Shown here one piece after another: positions 8,687 through 18,764 of a DNA stretch of 64,000 nucleotides (the stretch's first letter is position 1; the number at the start of each line of letters is the position of its first letter). The translations under genes and the position numbers were made by a program. Origin of the DNA: Phytopseudomonas daroniae. Lineage in GTDB: Bacteria > Pseudomonadota > Gammaproteobacteria > Pseudomonadales > Pseudomonadaceae. Below the pieces are notes generated by a model that was not told where the DNA came from, searched no databases, and saw only the letters and a program-made list of their open reading frames with translations. The stretch spans positions 1 to 64,000 of the forward strand of contig NZ_QJUI01000002.1 in NCBI RefSeq assembly GCF_004327285.1, in the 5' to 3' direction.

Positions 8687-9384
8687 CAGGCGTGCACCAG
8701 CTTGCCGTCTTCCAGGCTCAGCACTCGATCCATCTGTCGCGCCAGTTGCAGGTCGTGGGTTACCACCAGAAAGGCGGTCTGCGACTGAGTGCTCAGCTCG
8801 CGCATCAGATCCTGAATGCCTTGAGCGGTATGATTATCCAGGTTGCCGGTGGGCTCATCGAGCAGCACCAGACCAGGACGATTGACCAACGCCCGGGCAA
8901 TCGCCACCCGCTGCCGTTCACCACCGGACAGCTCGGCCGGCTTGTGGCTCAGGCGATGGCCCAGACCGACGCGCTCGAGCAACTCGGTGGCCCGCTGACG
9001 CGACTCGCTGATCGAGGTTTTGCCGATCAGCAGCGGCATGCACACGTTCTCCAGCGCTGTAAATTCGGCCAACAGGTGGTGGAACTGATAGACGAAGCCC
9101 AGCGCGCGGTTACGCAACAGGCCGCGCTGTTTTTCGTTGAGTGCCGACAGTTCTTCGCCCGCCAGCCAGACACTGCCGCCACTCGGTGTATCCAGGCCGC
9201 CGAGCATGTTCAGCAGCGTGCTCTTGCCCGAGCCGGAACTGCCGACAATGGCCACGCGCTCGCCCGGGAGCAGCTCCAGTTGCAGGTCGTCGAGCACCAC
9301 CACCGACTGCGGGCCTTCTTCGTAACACTTGCTCAGGTTGCGGCAACTGAGCACGGCGCTCGTCTGCACGACCGGATCACTCAT
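8686..9384 (-). CDS. lolD: Lipoprotein-releasing ABC ATPase LolD
   Basis: A 232-residue ATP-binding subunit of LolCDE on the cytoplasmic face of the inner membrane. Walker [10 protein letters not shown] at about 49-57, Q-loop region [16 protein letters not shown] (the LLxEFTA segment is typical of LolD), signature [15 protein letters not shown], Walker [13 protein letters not shown] and the switch histidine in VVTHD are all present. It overlaps both neighbours (8 bases with lolC, 1 base with lolE), so the three subunits are coupled at translation. Confidence 0.96.
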   Translation of the reverse strand: MSDPVVQTSAVLSCRNLSKCYEEGPQSVVVLDDLQLELLPGERVAIVGSSGSGKSTLLNMLGGLDTPSGGSVWLAGEELSALNEKQRGLLRNRALGFVYQFHHLLAEFTALENVCMPLLIGKTSISESRQRATELLERVGLGHRLSHKPAELSGGERQRVAIARALVNRPGLVLLDEPTGNLDNHTAQGIQDLMRELSTQSQTAFLVVTHDLQLARQMDRVLSLEDGKLVHA

Positions 9385-10627
9385 AACGTAATGCCTCCGC
9401 GGGCTGGGTGCGCGCCGCGCGCCAGGCCGGATAAAGAGTAGCGAGGAAACTCAGAACCAATGCCGCAGCGCAGACCTGCACCACGTCGGCGAGCATCAGC
9501 TGCGACGGCAGGTAATCGATGAAGTACACATCGGCATTGAGAAACTTGAAGCCGAGCAGGCGCTCGACGCCGGCGATGATCGAACTGATGTTGAGCGCGG
9601 CGAGAATGCCGAGCAGCGCACCGATCAGGGTGCCGATCACCCCGATCACCGTGCCCTGCACCATGAAGGTGGCCATGATTTGCATCGGCGTAGCGCCGAG
9701 GGTGCGCAGGATGGCGATATCGCCCTTCTTGTCGGTCACCACCATCACCAGCGTGGAAATGATGTTGAAGGCAGCCACCGCGACGATCAGCAGCAGCAAC
9801 AGACCGATCATGGCTTTTTCCATGCGGATGGCCTGATACAGGTTGCCGTGGGTACGTGTCCAGTCGCGGGCCAGGTAATCCTGCTCGCCGAAGCTTTGCG
9901 CCAGTTGCCAGGCGGTGCGCGGCGCCTGGAACAGGTCGGCGAACTTGAGGCGGATGCCCTGCACCTGGTCTGCCTGATGACGCTGCAGGCGGGCCAGATC
10001 CTGAATATGGGTCATGGCCACGAAGCCATCGATTTCACCGGCACCGACATGGAAGATGCCGACCACGGTGAAGCGTTTGAGACGCGGAAACATGCCACCT
10101 GGAGTGACGGTGACTTCCGGCGCCACGAAGGTCAGCTTGTCACCCAGGCCGACCCCGAGTTTCTCGGCAGCCTTGTCGCCGATGACGATGCCGAAGGTGC
10201 CAGGCTGCAGATCCTCCAGCCGGCCCTCGCGGAAGAAATCGCCAATGATCGACACCTTGGGCTCCTCGACGGGATCCACGGCGTTGATCAGCACCTTCTG
10301 CACCTTGCCATCGTTGGTCAGCAGGCCCTGCATCTGGCTGAACGGCGCCACTGCAATGACCTGCGGGTTCTGCAACGCGCGGTCGGCGAGGCGGCGCCAA
10401 TCACTGATCGGCGTGGAGCTCTCGACCGTGGCGTGGGGCACCATGCCCAGCACGCGGGTACGCATTTCATGGTCGAAGCCGTTCATCACCGACAGCACCA
10501 GGATCATCACCAGCACACCGAGTGCCAGCCCGATCATCGAGGTCAGGGAAATGAACGAAACGAAGTGGTTGCGACGCTTGGCCCGCGTGTAGCGCGTACC
10601 GAGAAAAACGGACAGGGGTCTGAACAT
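9377..10627 (-). CDS. lolC: Lipoprotein-releasing ABC permease LolC
   Basis: A 416-residue LolC/E-family permease with the same plan as the other permease in this operon: one N-terminal helix, a periplasmic domain of about 220 residues and three C-terminal helices. The two share long near-identical stretches, notably MFRPLSVF at the start, [11 protein letters not shown], and [18 protein letters not shown] before helix 2, so they arose by duplication. I start at ATG 10627, where [20 protein letters not shown] matches the paralogue. The open frame continues upstream to 10783 but would overlap the divergent PilZ gene. Confidence 0.9.
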   Translation of the reverse strand: MFRPLSVFLGTRYTRAKRRNHFVSFISLTSMIGLALGVLVMILVLSVMNGFDHEMRTRVLGMVPHATVESSTPISDWRRLADRALQNPQVIAVAPFSQMQGLLTNDGKVQKVLINAVDPVEEPKVSIIGDFFREGRLEDLQPGTFGIVIGDKAAEKLGVGLGDKLTFVAPEVTVTPGGMFPRLKRFTVVGIFHVGAGEIDGFVAMTHIQDLARLQRHQADQVQGIRLKFADLFQAPRTAWQLAQSFGEQDYLARDWTRTHGNLYQAIRMEKAMIGLLLLLIVAVAAFNIISTLVMVVTDKKGDIAILRTLGATPMQIMATFMVQGTVIGVIGTLIGALLGILAALNISSIIAGVERLLGFKFLNADVYFIDYLPSQLMLADVVQVCAAALVLSFLATLYPAWRAARTQPAEALRYE

Positions 10628-10722
10628 GTGGGGCGCTTGTTCGAGGGAAAGAGAAACGTCCTTGTGGCGGGGCCTGGTAAGCGGCCTTACACTCTGACCA
10701 CCACTGCTGCCATGGGTTCGCC

Positions 10723-11295
10723 ATGTCGACTCAAGATGAAAACGATCGCCGCGAATACTACCGTATCGAGGACACGATCGCACTGGATTTCACCCCGCTG
10801 GCCGGTGCCGAAGCCCTCGCCGGTGATGAGCTTCACGACGCATCGAAGCTGTTCAACCTGCTCAGCGAATTGCATGTGATGGATTTCGAGTCGCAGCATC
10901 TGCTGCGCAACATCAGCGAGCGCGACCGTACCCTGGCCAGTTACCTGAAGGTGGTCAACAAACGCATCGACCTGCTGGGGCAGGCCCTGGCCCAGAGCCT
11001 GCTGCGCGACATTGGCCCAGCCAAACGCGTCACACTGTCCGAAGGCGGTATCGGCTTTCTCAACGCTCAGCCACTTCCGGTCGACAGTCATCTGGCTCTG
11101 AAAATGGTGCTGATGCCTCAGGCGCTGGGCCTCTTGCTGCGCGCCAAGGTGCTGCACTGTCGCGAGCACGAAGGGCAATTCGAGATCGGCGCCGAATTCG
11201 AAGCGCTGACTGACGCACAGCGCCAACTGCTCGCCCGGCATATCCTGCAACGCCAGGCGCAGGAGCGCCGTCAGGCTCTCGAGGACTCCGAATGA
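10723..11295 (+). CDS. PilZ-domain c-di-GMP-binding protein
   Basis: A 190-residue soluble protein starting STQDENDRREYYRIEDTIALDF, where RREYYR has the RxxxR-like spacing of the first PilZ c-di-GMP motif. The second, D/NxSxxG, reads LSEGGIGF at about residue 106, a variant of the usual NLSxGG. The central region (about 40-95) is helical and unlike minimal PilZ proteins, resembling the PilZ-with-insert members seen in Pseudomonas at this locus (PA2989 as I recall). It probably acts as a c-di-GMP effector, with unknown partner. It is divergent from lolC and overlaps the next gene (ATGA). Confidence 0.82.
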   Translation: MSTQDENDRREYYRIEDTIALDFTPLAGAEALAGDELHDASKLFNLLSELHVMDFESQHLLRNISERDRTLASYLKVVNKRIDLLGQALAQSLLRDIGPAKRVTLSEGGIGFLNAQPLPVDSHLALKMVLMPQALGLLLRAKVLHCREHEGQFEIGAEFEALTDAQRQLLARHILQRQAQERRQALEDSE

Positions 11296-11588
11296 CTCCA
11301 TCCCGGCTAGTATTGGCTCTGGTATTGCTGCTGCCGCTGGCGGCCCAGGCCGACACCCTGAAAATCCCCATCGGCCAGCAGGGCGCGAACCTTGTCGACC
11401 TGCCGCAACTCGGCCAATCCAAGCGCTCGGTGCTGGAACGCTTCGGCTTGGCCGATGAGGAGCGTCCAGCAGTCGGCAAGCCGCCGATCACCCGCTGGGA
11501 TTACCGCGAATTCAGCGTTTATTTCGAATACGACCACGTGATCAATAGCGTGCGCCACCAACAGCCGCGCGCGACTCGAACCGAGTAA
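11292..11588 (+). CDS. Small secreted protein of unknown function
   Basis: A 98-residue protein with a clear Sec signal peptide (about 1-20, TPSRLVLALVLLLPLAAQA with an AQA cleavage site) and a mature domain of about 78 residues. The segment QSKRSVLERFGLADEE followed by PITRWDYREFSVYFEYDHVI resembles the beta-alpha pattern of small SmpA/OmlA-like periplasmic folds, but this is a visual impression. It overlaps the PilZ gene by four bases and lies 9 bases before the phosphodiesterase gene, so the three are co-transcribed. Function unknown. Confidence 0.8.
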   Translation: MTPSRLVLALVLLLPLAAQADTLKIPIGQQGANLVDLPQLGQSKRSVLERFGLADEERPAVGKPPITRWDYREFSVYFEYDHVINSVRHQQPRATRTE

Positions 11589-11597
11589 GGAGCAACC

Positions 11598-12317
11598 GTG
11601 ACCCTGATCTACGGCCATCGCGGCGCCAAGGGCGAAGCCCCGGAAAATACCCTGATCAGTTTCCAGCAGTGCCTCGAGCACGGCGTACGCCGTTGCGAGC
11701 TGGATCTGCACCTGTCCCGCGATGGCGAGCTGATGGTCATCCACGACCCGACGCTGAAGCGCACCACCGGCCAGCGCGGCAAGGTGGTCGAGCATGACGC
11801 TGCCGACCTGATGCATTACGACGCCCGTCGCGGCGGCCCAGGTTGGCGCCACCCCTGCCCCATTCCGCGCCTGAGCGAGTTGTTCGAACAGTGCGACTTC
11901 GAACACTGGCAACTTGAGGTCAAGAGCGCCTCCAAGGTGCGCGCCGCCCGCACGGTGGAAGCCATCGCCCTGCTCAGCCGCCGCTTTGGCATGGACGACA
12001 AGATCACCATCACCTCCAGCTCCCGTGAAGTGCTGAGCGCCGCCCAGCGCCTGACCCCGCACCTGGCCCGCGGCCTGGTCGCCGAATACGCCTGGCTGGA
12101 TCCACTCAAGGTGGCCCGCAATTACGGCTGCGACCTGCTGGCCCTGAACTGGACGCTATGTACCCCGGAACGCCAGTTCAAAGCCCAGAAAGCCGGCTTG
12201 CACGTGTCGGTATGGACAGTCAACGAACCCGCCCTGATGCGCCGCCTCGCCGACTTCGGCGTGGACAGCATCATTACCGACTTCCCTGGTATCGCAGTGA
12301 GTACATTGCGAGGCTGA
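11598..12317 (+). CDS. Glycerophosphodiester phosphodiesterase
   Basis: A 239-residue cytoplasmic GDPD of the UgpQ type, hydrolysing glycerophosphodiesters to glycerol-3-phosphate and an alcohol. The catalytic core is visible: YGHRGAKGEAPENTL (His-Arg and metal-binding Glu), ELDLHLSRDGELMVIHDPTLKRTT with the second histidine, and LEVKS for the later metal ligand. The TIM-barrel end reads VWTVNEPALMRRLADFGVDSIITDFP, as in the family. No signal peptide. The start is a GTG with AAGGAG seven bases upstream. It is the last gene of the PilZ group. Confidence 0.93.
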   Translation: MTLIYGHRGAKGEAPENTLISFQQCLEHGVRRCELDLHLSRDGELMVIHDPTLKRTTGQRGKVVEHDAADLMHYDARRGGPGWRHPCPIPRLSELFEQCDFEHWQLEVKSASKVRAARTVEAIALLSRRFGMDDKITITSSSREVLSAAQRLTPHLARGLVAEYAWLDPLKVARNYGCDLLALNWTLCTPERQFKAQKAGLHVSVWTVNEPALMRRLADFGVDSIITDFPGIAVSTLRG

Positions 12318-12682
12318 GCCCTGGAATTTCGCAGGGTGGATCGGGCCGCGTAGCTGACGCTCTCGTCCACCATAGGCAAACTGCAACGGTGGACGGGTGA
12401 AGCGTCGTCCACCACGCAAAATGCGCCGATCAGCCCGTAGGGTAGCTAACCTCTTTTCATCTACCATTGCGGTCACGGAACGGCAAATGGATCGGGCCGG
12501 GCAGATCCACTCTGCTCGGCGTACCTTCACCATCGTTTTTCCGACAAATGCCGTTCATAAAAAACCGATCCACAAGGGATCGGTTTTCAGGCCTGCTTAG
12601 ATGCTCTCCCGGTTTGGCCAGCGCCAGTCGCGGGAGTTGGCGAAAGGATCCCCGACCGGCTCAGGCCACCGGCCGGAGCCGC
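12318..12682. repeat. Intergenic stretch with rearranged GTGGACGACGC palindromic repeats
   Basis: No gene. Positions 12388-12413 are the exact reverse complement of 26 bases at 27007-27032 (core GGACGACGCTTCACCCGTCC). A second arm of the same family (CTCTTTTCATCTACCATTGC) follows at about 12450-12470, and a diverged arm precedes at about 12332-12371. This is therefore a degenerate, shuffled array of the repeat that occurs intact at 27002-27080. A terminator follows at 12561-12587. Confidence 0.6.
12561..12587. terminator. Bidirectional rho-independent terminator
   Basis: AAAACCGATCC (12561-12571) pairs perfectly with GGATCGGTTTT (12577-12587) around a 5-base loop, with A and T runs outside. 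It lies between the convergent glycerophosphodiesterase and sthA genes and can serve both strands. Confidence 0.75.
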
Positions 12683-14077
12683 TCAAAAAAGCCGGTTGAG
12701 CCCATCGAACGCCGCGACTCGGTAGGCTTCGGCCATGGTCGGGTAGTTGAAGGTGGTGTTGACGAAATACTTCAGGGAATTCGCCTCGCCCTTCTGGTTC
12801 ATGATCGCCTGGCCGATGTGCACGATCTCGGAAGCCTGGTAGCCGAAGCAGTGCACGCCCAGCACCTCCAGGGTTTCGCGGTGGAAGAGAATCTTCAGCA
12901 TACCCACCGGCTCGTGGGAAATCTGCGCGCGCGCCATGCTCTTGAAGAACGCCTTTCCCACTTCGTAAGGCACCTTCGCCTTGGTCAGCTCGTGCTCGTT
13001 CTTGCCGATCGAACTGATCTCGGGAATGGTATAGATGCCGGTAGGAATGTCATCGACGATCCGCCAGCTGCCATTGTCGACGATGCTGCCGGCTGCCGAA
13101 CGACCCTGGTCGGCCGCGGCACTGGCCAGGCTCGGCCAGCCGATCACGTCACCCGCCGCATAGATATTGGCAACCTCGGTGCGGTAGTGCTCATCGACCT
13201 GTACCTGGCCACGGCTGTTGACGTTGATACCGATATTCTCCAGACCCAGCTTGTCGGTGTTGCCGGTACGTCCGTTACACCACAGCAATGCATCGGCCTT
13301 GATCTTCTTGCCGGATTTCAGGTGCAGGATCACACCGTTATCCAGACCCTCGATGCTCTCGTACTCTTCATTGTGACGAATCAGCACGTTGTTGTTGCGC
13401 AGGTGATAGCTGAGGGCGTCGGAAATTTCCGAATCGAGGAAGCTGAGCAACTGGTCACGGTTATCGATCAGGTCGACCAGCACGCCCAGACCGCTGAAGA
13501 TCGAGGCGTACTCGCTACCGATTACCCCGGCTCCGTAGATGATCAGGCGGCGCGGTGTGTGGCTGAGGGTCAGGATGGTGTCGCTGTCGTAAACACGCGG
13601 GTGGCTGAAGTCGATATCGGCCGGGCGATAGGGGCGCGAGCCAGTGGCGATGATCACCTGCTTGGCCGACAGGGTTTCCACCACGCCGTTGGGGCATACC
13701 ACTTCGATGGTCTGATCGTCGGCGAAGCTGCCGGAACCGAAGAACACGTCGATACGGTTACGGGCGTAGTAGCCGGTACGCGAGGTGACCTGCTTGGCGA
13801 TTACCCGCTCGGCGCTCTTCAGCACATCCGGAAAGGAGAACCAGCGCGGCTCGCCGATCTGGCGGAACATGGGATTGGTGTTGAACTGCATGATCTGCCG
13901 CACCGAGTGGCGCAGCGCTTTCGACGGGATGGTGCCCAGATGGGTGCAGTTGCCGCCGACTTCGCGACGGTCATCGACCACCGCCACCTTGCGACCGGCC
14001 TTGGCCGCGTTCATCGCCGCCCCTTCTCCCGCCGGGCCGGAACCCAATACCACTACATCGTAGTTGTAGACCGCCAT
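12683..14077 (-). CDS. sthA: Soluble pyridine nucleotide transhydrogenase SthA
   Basis: A 464-residue flavoprotein that moves reducing equivalents between NADPH and NAD+ in the cytoplasm, mainly reoxidising NADPH. The N-terminal FAD fold [17 protein letters not shown] and the NAD fold [16 protein letters not shown] are intact. The segment [17 protein letters not shown] shows the STH hallmark, with only one of the two redox cysteines of the disulfide reductase family left. I start at ATG 14077 ([10 protein letters not shown]), which has GAGGAG five to six bases upstream. A GTG two codons earlier is less family-like. It follows the nqr genes, an association I recall from P. aeruginosa. Confidence 0.96.
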   Translation of the reverse strand: MAVYNYDVVVLGSGPAGEGAAMNAAKAGRKVAVVDDRREVGGNCTHLGTIPSKALRHSVRQIMQFNTNPMFRQIGEPRWFSFPDVLKSAERVIAKQVTSRTGYYARNRIDVFFGSGSFADDQTIEVVCPNGVVETLSAKQVIIATGSRPYRPADIDFSHPRVYDSDTILTLSHTPRRLIIYGAGVIGSEYASIFSGLGVLVDLIDNRDQLLSFLDSEISDALSYHLRNNNVLIRHNEEYESIEGLDNGVILHLKSGKKIKADALLWCNGRTGNTDKLGLENIGINVNSRGQVQVDEHYRTEVANIYAAGDVIGWPSLASAAADQGRSAAGSIVDNGSWRIVDDIPTGIYTIPEISSIGKNEHELTKAKVPYEVGKAFFKSMARAQISHEPVGMLKILFHRETLEVLGVHCFGYQASEIVHIGQAIMNQKGEANSLKYFVNTTFNYPTMAEAYRVAAFDGLNRLF

Positions 14078-14202
14078 GTTCACTCCTCAGATCACGCCGG
14101 AACGCTTATCGGGCATTCTCGGCAGAACCAGGCCGAACGGGCGGCCTGATACGCAACATTTCGCAACACGCATAGCCTACCGGGCCAGACCGCAAATGGC
14201 GA

Positions 14203-14436
14203 TCAGCGCTTGCTCGCGTCAAAGGTCTGCACGCTCGAGGCGCCTTTGCCTTCGTTATTCCGCGTTATTTCTTCACAAAGCTCGCGGTCGTCACCGCAGA
14301 TCGAACATTTCTTCTCGATACCCAGGTTGGCGATACCGCCACAGGAGCCGGCGATGGGCTTGCGGCCCATCATCACGCCCACGGCCATCAGACCGACGAC
14401 CGTCAGCATGATCAGAAAAACCATTACGAATGTCAT
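14203..14436 (-). CDS. nqrM: NQR maturation factor NqrM
   Basis: A 77-residue protein with an N-terminal membrane helix (about 1-23) and a cysteine cluster: SCGG at about 31-34, KCSIC at about 43-47 and a further cysteine at about 54. This is the NqrM (DUF539) pattern. Family members are needed to assemble the iron centre between NqrD and NqrE. The ATG overlaps the apbE stop (ATGA), which places it at the end of the nqrABCDEF-apbE-nqrM unit, as in other NQR operons. Confidence 0.93.
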   Translation of the reverse strand: MTFVMVFLIMLTVVGLMAVGVMMGRKPIAGSCGGIANLGIEKKCSICGDDRELCEEITRNNEGKGASSVQTFDASKR

Positions 14437-15467
14437 TGCTTGCCTCCCGCAGCGAAAAGCTGCTCGAAAGTGGCGGTACTGCGTGTGACGAAACCGTCAC
14501 CCTCACGGGTCACGAAGAACGCCGCTATGCCTTCACGCTCTGCGTACGCGTATCCCTTGTCGGGGCCGAGCACCAGCAGAACGGTGGACAGGCCATCGGC
14601 CATCAGTGTCGATGGCGCAGCCACGGTGACCGCCGCCAGGGTGTGCTGAATCGGCGCGGCGGTCTGCGGATCGAGGGTATGGGAGTAACGTACGCCCTGC
14701 TCCTCGAAGTAATTGCGGTAGTCACCCGAGGTGGAAATGCCGTAACCATCCAGCTCGATGACCTGCTGAATGGCCCGCTGATCATCGCGGGGCGCCTCAA
14801 GGGCGATGCGCCAGGGCTGGCCATCGGGCTTGCGCCCTACTGCCTTGAGTTCGCCGGTGGCTTCCACCAGATAACTGCGCACCCCTAGTTCGACAAGACG
14901 CTCGATGATTCGATCAACCGTATATCCGGCAGCGATGCTGTTGAAGTCGACCTGCAGGTCAAGATCCTTGCACAGGCGGTCGCCATCGATATGCAGATGT
15001 TCCTGACCGATGCGGCCGCGCACCTTTTGCAAGGCTTCGGCATCCGGAACCTGGCGCTCGCCGTTACCGCGCGGGCCGAAGCCCCACAGATCGAGCAAGG
15101 GCTCCAGGGTCAGGTCGAAAGCCCCACCGCTATCGCGATGCAGTTCATCGCCGGTTCTCACCAGTTCAAGAACGCCTTCCGGCATGGGCATGCAGGTGCC
15201 CGCTGGCGCGCGGTTGAATTGCTCGATCAGCGAATCGTCGCGATAGGTGGACATCTGCTCGTCGACTTCGGCGAAGATCGCCTCGACCTCGGCCTTGAGC
15301 GCCGCTTTGTCCGGGACGGAAGCGCTGCGCACGTACTTGACCGAATAAGTGCTGCCCTGGGCGGGGCCACCGAACTCTTCGACACTCTCGGGAAAGCCGC
15401 AGCCCGCCAAAGCCACAGCCAAGGCTGTGACAAGGGCGGGCTGCAGCATCGCTGGCAGTGGGATCAT
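14433..15467 (-). CDS. apbE: FAD:protein FMN transferase ApbE (lipoprotein)
   Basis: ApbE attaches FMN covalently to threonines of NqrB and NqrC, on the periplasmic side. The 344-residue precursor has a lipoprotein signal (AVALAGCG, Cys at about residue 24), then the ApbE fold with TYSVKY, the STYRDDSLI segment, [31 protein letters not shown] and [11 protein letters not shown], ending [11 protein letters not shown] with the metal-binding region. I start at ATG 15467, which overlaps the nqrF stop (ATGA); a second ATG five codons later is possible. Its targets are visible in the same operon (Thr230 in both NqrB and NqrC). Confidence 0.95.
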   Translation of the reverse strand: MIPLPAMLQPALVTALAVALAGCGFPESVEEFGGPAQGSTYSVKYVRSASVPDKAALKAEVEAIFAEVDEQMSTYRDDSLIEQFNRAPAGTCMPMPEGVLELVRTGDELHRDSGGAFDLTLEPLLDLWGFGPRGNGERQVPDAEALQKVRGRIGQEHLHIDGDRLCKDLDLQVDFNSIAAGYTVDRIIERLVELGVRSYLVEATGELKAVGRKPDGQPWRIALEAPRDDQRAIQQVIELDGYGISTSGDYRNYFEEQGVRYSHTLDPQTAAPIQHTLAAVTVAAPSTLMADGLSTVLLVLGPDKGYAYAEREGIAAFFVTREGDGFVTRSTATFEQLFAAGGKQ

Positions 15468-16687
15468 CCGCCGAAGTCGTCGAGCAGGATGTTGTCCTGT
15501 TCGACACCGAGGTCGGTCAGCATCTTGATCACCGCGGCGTTCATCATGGGCGGGCCGCACATGTAGAACTCGCAGTCTTCGGGTGCCGGGTGATCCTTCA
15601 GGTAGTTCTCGTAGAGCACGTTGTGGATGAAGCCCTTGAGGCCCGTCCAGTTGTCTTCCGGTTGCGGATCGGACAACGCCAGGTGCCATTCGAAGTTCGG
15701 GTTCTCCGCCTGCAGCTGATCGTACTCCTCGACGTAGAAGGCCTCGCGCATGGAGCGCGCGCCATACCAGAAGCTGATCTTGCGCTTGGACTTCAGGCGC
15801 TTGAGCTGGTCGAAGATGTGCGAGCGCATCGGCGCCATGCCCGCACCACCGCCGATGAAGACCATCTCGGCATCGGTGTCCTTGGCGAAGAACTCGCCGA
15901 ACGGCCCGTATACCGTGACCTTGTCACCTGGCTTGAGGCTGAACACCCAGGAAGACATCTGACCTGGCGGCAGATGATCCTTGCCCGGCGGCGGCGAAGC
16001 GATACGGATGTTGAACTTCACCAGGCCGACTTCTTCGGGATAGTTGGCCATGGAGTAGGCGCGGATCACGGTCTCGTCGACCTTGGAAACGTATTTCCAC
16101 TGGTTGAATTTGTCCCAGTCGCCGCGGTACTCCTCCTGGATGTCGAAGTCCTTGTAGTGAACCTCGTGCGGCGGGCACTCCAGTTGCACGTAACCGCCGG
16201 CACGGAAGTCCACGCTCTCGCCTTCCGGCAGCTTGAGGGTGAGCTCCTTGATGAAGGTGGCGACGTTGGGGTTGGACTCCACCGTGCATTCCCACTTCTT
16301 CACGCCGAAGACTTCTTCCGGCACCTCGATCTTCATGTCCTGCTTGACCGGCGTCTGGCAGGACAGGCGCCAGCCCTCACGAGCCTCACGCTTGTTGAAG
16401 TGCGTTTCCTCGGTGGAGAGCATCTCGCCGCCACCGCTTTCAACCACACATTTGCACTGCGCACAGGTACCGCCGCCGCCACAGGCGGACGACAGGAAGA
16501 TCTCGTTCTCGGCCAGGGTCTGCAGCAACTTGCCGCCAGCCGGTACGGTGATGGTGCGTTCACCGTTGATCTCGATGTTCACGTCACCACCGGAAACCAG
16601 CCGTGCCCGCGCCATCAGGATGACCGCCACCAGGGCAATGATCACCCCAGTGAACATCATCACTGCAACAATAATTTCAAAAGCCAT
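15464..16687 (-). CDS. nqrF: NQR subunit F (NADH- and 2Fe-2S/FAD-binding)
   Basis: NqrF is where NADH enters the NQR complex. The 407 residues comprise an N-terminal membrane helix (about 3-26) and a ferredoxin-type 2Fe-2S domain with [10 protein letters not shown] and a distal cysteine in RLSCQTPV. A ferredoxin-reductase module follows, with FAD motif [11 protein letters not shown] and the NAD-side [13 protein letters not shown] and CGPPMM motifs. I use ATG 16687 (MAFEIIVAV), with AAGGGG at proper spacing; an in-frame TTG two codons upstream is less likely. 407 residues is the family length. Confidence 0.97.
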   Translation of the reverse strand: MAFEIIVAVMMFTGVIIALVAVILMARARLVSGGDVNIEINGERTITVPAGGKLLQTLAENEIFLSSACGGGGTCAQCKCVVESGGGEMLSTEETHFNKREAREGWRLSCQTPVKQDMKIEVPEEVFGVKKWECTVESNPNVATFIKELTLKLPEGESVDFRAGGYVQLECPPHEVHYKDFDIQEEYRGDWDKFNQWKYVSKVDETVIRAYSMANYPEEVGLVKFNIRIASPPPGKDHLPPGQMSSWVFSLKPGDKVTVYGPFGEFFAKDTDAEMVFIGGGAGMAPMRSHIFDQLKRLKSKRKISFWYGARSMREAFYVEEYDQLQAENPNFEWHLALSDPQPEDNWTGLKGFIHNVLYENYLKDHPAPEDCEFYMCGPPMMNAAVIKMLTDLGVEQDNILLDDFGG

Positions 16688-16697
16688 TGGCAACCCC

Positions 16698-17306
16698 TTA
16701 CAGCTGAACGCCGGAGAACGACATGAAGCCCAGCGACATCAGGCCAACAGTGATGAACGTCAGACCCAGACCGCGCAGACCGGCGGGCGGATCGCTGTAC
16801 TTGAGCTTCTCGCGGATGGCCGCCAGCAGCACGATGGCCAGGGCCCAGGAGACGCCAGCGCCAGCGCCGTAGACCACGCTCTCGGTGAAGTTGTAGTCAC
16901 GCTCGACCATGAACAGCGTGCCGCCGAAGATGGCGCAATGCACGGTGATCAGCGGCAGGAAGATGCCCAGCGCGTTGTAGAGCACCGGCAGGTACTTGTC
17001 GAGCACCATCTCCATGATCTGCACCACCGCGGCGATCAGGCCGATGTAGCAGATCAGACCGAGGAAGCTCAGGTCGGTATCCGGCATGCCGGCCCAGGCC
17101 AGCGCACCTTCCTTGAGCAGATAGACATAGAGCAGGTTGTTCAACGGCACGGTGATGACCATCACCACGATCACCGTCAGACCCAGCATCAGCGAGGTCT
17201 CGACCTTCTTGGAAATCGCCAGGAAGGTACACATGCCGAGGAAGAACGCCAGCGCCATGTTCTCGATGAACACCGCGCGGACGAACAGGCTGATGTAGTG
17301 TTCCAT
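16698..17306 (-). CDS. nqrE: NQR subunit E
   Basis: A 202-residue, six-helix inner-membrane subunit homologous to NqrD and RnfA. With NqrD it holds the membrane iron centre and forms part of the ion path. Typical stretches are [30 protein letters not shown], with Cys26, and NLLYVYLL. A second conserved cysteine lies near the middle (LICYIGL, and VHCAIFGG later). It begins 10 bases after nqrF in coordinates and directly abuts nqrD, with no gap. Confidence 0.96.
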   Translation of the reverse strand: MEHYISLFVRAVFIENMALAFFLGMCTFLAISKKVETSLMLGLTVIVVMVITVPLNNLLYVYLLKEGALAWAGMPDTDLSFLGLICYIGLIAAVVQIMEMVLDKYLPVLYNALGIFLPLITVHCAIFGGTLFMVERDYNFTESVVYGAGAGVSWALAIVLLAAIREKLKYSDPPAGLRGLGLTFITVGLMSLGFMSFSGVQL

Positions 17307-17975
17307 TTAGTAAGCCTCCTCGTTCTTCACCTGGGGTGCCATGCGGTACTCGACCTTCTCCACCTGCTCGGTCTTGTAGCTACGCAGAGCCCAGATGAAC
17401 AGACCGATCAGGAAGAATGCCGACGGTGGCAGCAGCAGCAGACCATTGGGCTGGTACCAGCCTCCGTTATTGACCGTGTGCAGAATCTGCACGCCCATCA
17501 GCGAACCGGCACCGAACAGCTCCCGCACGATACCGAGCGCCACCAGCATGGCGCTGTAGCCCAGACCGTTACCCAGGCCATCGACGAACGAGGCTACCGG
17601 CGGGTTGGACATGGCGAAGGCTTCGGCGCGGCCCATCACGATGCAGTTGGTGATGATCAGGCCAACGAACACCGACAGACGCTGACTCAGGCTATAGGCA
17701 TAAGCCTTGAGGAACTGATCCACGACGATTACCAGCGAGGCGATGATCACCACCTGGGCGATCATGCGGATGGAACCCGGAATCTGGCTACGAACCAGCG
17801 AGATGAAGAAGCCTGAGAAGGCGGTTACCAACGTCAGGGCAACAGATAGCACCAGCGCCGTACTCAGGCTCGAGGTGACCGCCAGGGCCGAACAGATGCC
17901 GAGAATCTGCAGGCCGATCGGGTTCTTGTTGAGAATCGGATCGAGCAGCAGCTCTTTCATGGTGGGTTTGGACAT
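17307..17975 (-). CDS. nqrD: NQR subunit D
   Basis: A 222-residue six-helix membrane subunit (NqrD/RnfE family), the pseudo-symmetric partner of NqrE. Diagnostic stretches are [20 protein letters not shown] with Cys at about 28, [37 protein letters not shown] in part, and [16 protein letters not shown] with the second conserved cysteine. It abuts nqrE directly and follows nqrC by three bases, so the operon is tightly packed. Confidence 0.96.
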   Translation of the reverse strand: MSKPTMKELLLDPILNKNPIGLQILGICSALAVTSSLSTALVLSVALTLVTAFSGFFISLVRSQIPGSIRMIAQVVIIASLVIVVDQFLKAYAYSLSQRLSVFVGLIITNCIVMGRAEAFAMSNPPVASFVDGLGNGLGYSAMLVALGIVRELFGAGSLMGVQILHTVNNGGWYQPNGLLLLPPSAFFLIGLFIWALRSYKTEQVEKVEYRMAPQVKNEEAY

Positions 17976-17978
17976 GGA

Positions 17979-18764
17979 TCAAGCCTCCCCTGCAGTCAGC
18001 TTCGCGAGAAATGGACCGAAGCCATTTTCGCCCAGCCAGAACTGAATCATATGAGTGACGCCATTGCCGGTCAGCGTAGCGCCAGCGATGGCATCGACCT
18101 GGTAGTCGGCCTGTGCGTTCTCGGGGTTCACACTTCCCTTGATCACCCGCAGGGTAGGCTCACCATTCTGGTAAACCTTCTTGCCGACCCACTTGGCCTG
18201 CCAGTTGGGGTTATCTATCTCACCGCCCAGGCCGGGCGTTTCGCCATGCCGGTAGAAACCCAGGCCGGCGACAGTTTCCAGATCGCTTTGTAGCGCCACG
18301 AAACCGTACATGGTTGACCACAGACCGTAGCCACGAACCGGCAGGATCAGGCGATCCATCTGGCCCTCATGTTCGATCTGATAGACCACCGCATAGTTTT
18401 CCAGTCGGCGAATTGAGGCGATGTCTTGCCCACCGACAATGGTCTTGGACTGCGCCGGGTCTTTCGAAGCCTTTTCCTGGTCAAAGGTGTGCGGATCATG
18501 AGCATCGCTGTACTCACCGGTTCGCAGGTCGACCAAACGAGGGGTGACCTTCTCGGAGAAGATAGCGCGCACTTCCTCACTGGACATGCCCGGCTGCCAC
18601 AGTCCGGCAATTTCCAGAACAGCACGCTGGCGATCAACCAGCGCATTTTCCTGCTGGGTCGGACGCAGGATCAGCGCAGCGGCCGATACTGCGATCGAGC
18701 ACACCAGGCACATCACAAGCGCGACCACCAAAGTGCGGACAGGGGTTTCTTTCAACTTAGACAT
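17979..18764 (-). CDS. nqrC: NQR subunit C (covalent FMN carrier)
   Basis: NqrC passes electrons through a covalently bound FMN. The 261-residue protein has one N-terminal helix (about 10-32) and an FMN-binding periplasmic domain. The flavinylation motif reads [10 protein letters not shown], giving Thr230 as the attachment site, made by the ApbE of this operon. I start at ATG 18764 ([12 protein letters not shown]), which overlaps the nqrB stop by eight bases; an upstream start at 18803 would add 13 residues lying inside nqrB. Confidence 0.96.
   Translation of the reverse strand: MSKLKETPVRTLVVALVMCLVCSIAVSAAALILRPTQQENALVDRQRAVLEIAGLWQPGMSSEEVRAIFSEKVTPRLVDLRTGEYSDAHDPHTFDQEKASKDPAQSKTIVGGQDIASIRRLENYAVVYQIEHEGQMDRLILPVRGYGLWSTMYGFVALQSDLETVAGLGFYRHGETPGLGGEIDNPNWQAKWVGKKVYQNGEPTLRVIKGSVNPENAQADYQVDAIAGATLTGNGVTHMIQFWLGENGFGPFLAKLTAGEA

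Noticed and set aside
12467..14149. Long plus-strand frame antisense to sthA
   Set aside because: The minus strand encodes a complete transhydrogenase; the opposite frame has no recognisable motif or ribosome site.
15458..17816. Two long plus-strand frames antisense to nqrF, nqrE and nqrD
   Set aside because: The NQR subunits are complete on the minus strand with family-length products and overlaps.
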